A DNA stretch of 7,222 bases. Origin: an uncultured Bacteroidota bacterium. GTDB lineage: Bacteria; Bacteroidota; Bacteroidia; Chitinophagales; Chitinophagaceae. Below the pieces are notes generated by a model that had not been told where the DNA came from, did not search any database, and was given only the letters and a program-made list of their open reading frames with translations. Position numbers and translations under genes: made by a program. The number at the start of each line of letters is the position of its first letter. The first letter of the stretch is position 1. The stretch lies in the NCBI GenBank assembly GCA_903933765.1, contig CAIZLI010000306.1, positions 1 to 7,222 of the forward strand, in the 5' to 3' direction. Below are positions 6,452 through 7,222 of the stretch, in pieces.

Positions 6452-7066
6452 TTATACTTTAAAATAATCAGCATACAGTTTCAATAAATTTTGAAAACTA
6501 TACAGCAAGCCCTTAGGGGAACAATAACTGTGTTTAAATTTTTGCTTCACTTGAGTATGCAACCAGATTGCTAAGGTGTTTCCTAAATCAGAACTTGGAT
6601 CTATTTTACCAAATTCAACTAGTTCTCCTTTCTTTTTTAAAATTGCCAATGCTTCCTGATACAATGCCAGCAATGCTTGTGGCTTTAGGCGAAATAAATT
6701 ATATAAATGGAAAATATCAAATACCAGAAAATAAATTTGTTGTTGACCCGCTTTACTTAAGCCACCATTGCTTTGTAAAAATGGACTTAGGCTACCCTCC
6801 TCTAATCCTACCGCAGCTACCATCCCTTTAAATGGTTGAATGGTTTTTAATTTAATTAAATTAGGTGTGGCAATAAAGCTTCCTTCAAATTGTTCATTTA
6901 AATAAGTCAATTGCAATTTGCCTTTTGCTTTCAAAGAGGTGCTTGATTCAAGGAACAATTGCATATCATTAGAAGCACCGGTATTTGCTTTACTAGGCTT
7001 ATTCAGTTCTTTTTCTATTTGTTGCTTCGATGCAGGCATGTCATGATTGATTTTAAATTCATTCAA
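6452..7066 (-). CDS. Protein of unknown function, 5' end uncertain
   Basis: No family recognised. From the TTG at 7066 the product has 204 residues, from ATG 7039 it has 195. It has no signal peptide. The first 45 residues are polar and rich in Lys, Gln and Asn, suggesting a flexible region. The rest is helical, with a moderately hydrophobic stretch (QQIYFLVFDIFHLYNLFRL, about 109-127) and an alternating leucine- and lysine-rich helix (ALLALYQEALAILKKKG, about 132-148), and it ends GLLYSFQNLLKLYADYFKV. The reading frame continues protein-like for 35 more codons upstream without any ATG or GTG, so the true N-terminus is probably longer and the start at 7066 is only the first standard codon. 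It converges with the winged-helix gene, with 15 bases between the stop codons and no terminator hairpin. Confidence 0.66.
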   Translation of the reverse strand: MNEFKINHDMPASKQQIEKELNKPSKANTGASNDMQLFLESSTSLKAKGKLQLTYLNEQFEGSFIATPNLIKLKTIQPFKGMVAAVGLEEGSLSPFLQSNGGLSKAGQQQIYFLVFDIFHLYNLFRLKPQALLALYQEALAILKKKGELVEFGKIDPSSDLGNTLAIWLHTQVKQKFKHSYCSPKGLLYSFQNLLKLYADYFKV

Positions 7067-7172
7067 TAAATCAGACCAAGAAGAAAGATAAAGGAGATTA
7101 CGTTTTGCATTTGACAGTAAGTCCTCATCGATTTTACCACCGCGGAGTTCGACTCTCTCGGTTGGCAGCCAC
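7067..7172 (-). pseudogene. Probable N-terminal part of the preceding gene, out of frame or lacking a start
   Basis: Between the in-frame TAG at 7174-7172 and the TTG at 7066 the minus frame is open for 35 codons and reads like real protein, e.g. GGKIDEDLLSNAKRN followed by LLYLSSWSDLL. It has no ATG or GTG. In another frame a GTG at 7172 gives MAANRESRTPRW and stops at TAA 7136-7134. A +1 shift near 7134-7145 would join this peptide to GGKIDEDLL and give one protein of about 230 residues or more. A one-base error or mutation is the simplest reading; a rare start codon (ATC 7132, CTG 7117) is another. Confidence 0.4.
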
Positions 7173-7194
7173 TAAAGGCTTCTTGATGATGGGT

Positions 7195-7202
7195 CAAAGA
7201 TA
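7195..7202 (-). promoter_or_regulatory. Bacteroidota-type -7 promoter box (TATCTTTG)
   Basis: Read on the minus strand the site is TATCTTTG, an exact match to the Bacteroidota sigma-factor -7 consensus TAnnTTTG. The expected -33 TTTG would lie at or beyond the window edge, where only GTTCG is seen, so it cannot be checked. A start of transcription a few bases downstream would leave a short leader before the GTG at 7172, consistent with this being the promoter of the last minus-strand gene. Confidence 0.4.
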
Positions 7203-7222
7203 CAAAATAAATAAAAACGAAC

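Noticed and set aside
6848..6863. Perfect 16-bp palindrome TAATTTAATTAAATTA
   Set aside because: It lies inside the coding sequence for an N-L-I-K-L stretch and consists only of A and T, so chance is the likely cause.
7141..7172. tRNA-like 3' end (GAGTTCGACTC followed by GCCA) on the + strand
   Set aside because: The T-stem does not close well and there is no matching 5' acceptor strand or anticodon arm within 75-95 bases upstream; the other strand reads as protein.
7186..7222. Start of a + strand gene (ATG ATG GGT CAA ...) running out of the window
   Set aside because: Only about 11 codons are visible, lysine- and asparagine-rich and AT-biased, overlapping a good minus-strand promoter box; not enough to support a gene.

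Overview
The window looks like a chromosomal segment of an AT-rich, aerobic, light-using member of the Bacteroidota. The N-terminal signals of the secreted proteins, the MoxR/ChlI-like plus vWA pair and the near absence of Shine-Dalgarno sequences all fit that phylum. An aquatic Chitinophagales-type relative is my best guess, made from protein character only and not from a marker gene.

Left part (1-1531, + strand): the 3' part of a proteorhodopsin-type proton pump gene, cut by the window edge, is followed by a Brp/Blh-type beta-carotene cleavage enzyme that would supply retinal. The rhodopsin keeps the His, Asp, Thr, Glu and Lys residues of an outward proton pump and has a green-tuning Met. 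It also has a small glycine on helix E, at the site that in xanthorhodopsin and Gloeobacter rhodopsin opens the side of the protein to a carotenoid antenna. A strong intrinsic terminator lies between the two genes, 18 bases before the blh start codon, so opsin and retinal-forming enzyme are probably made in very different amounts.

Middle (1604-5679): a secreted protein of unknown function (+) meets, tail to tail with one base between them, a three-gene minus-strand operon. In transcription order this operon encodes a vWA protein with a complete MIDAS site, a Mg-chelatase/MoxR-like AAA+ ATPase overlapping it by 38 bases, and a secreted SGNH/GDSL hydrolase 9 bases further on. The AAA+ and vWA pair resembles the RavA-ViaA, NorQ-NorD and CbbQ-CbbO remodelling machines. 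No chelatase large subunit is present, so a role in chlorophyll synthesis is not supported. A 10-bp inverted repeat sits at the convergent junction.

Right part (5680-7222): a 187-220 base AT-rich divergent spacer leads to a winged-helix protein (+). This converges with a minus-strand gene of unknown function whose reading frame stays open for 35 codons upstream of its first usable start codon, without an ATG. A Bacteroidota-type -7 promoter box lies further upstream, and a GTG-started frame between the box and the gene would need a +1 shift to join it. This is either a damaged gene, a sequence error or an unusual start.

The most interesting points are the antenna-type glycine in the rhodopsin, the terminator separating it from blh, the AAA+/vWA/SGNH operon with an Asn in Walker B, and the disturbed 5' end of the last gene.
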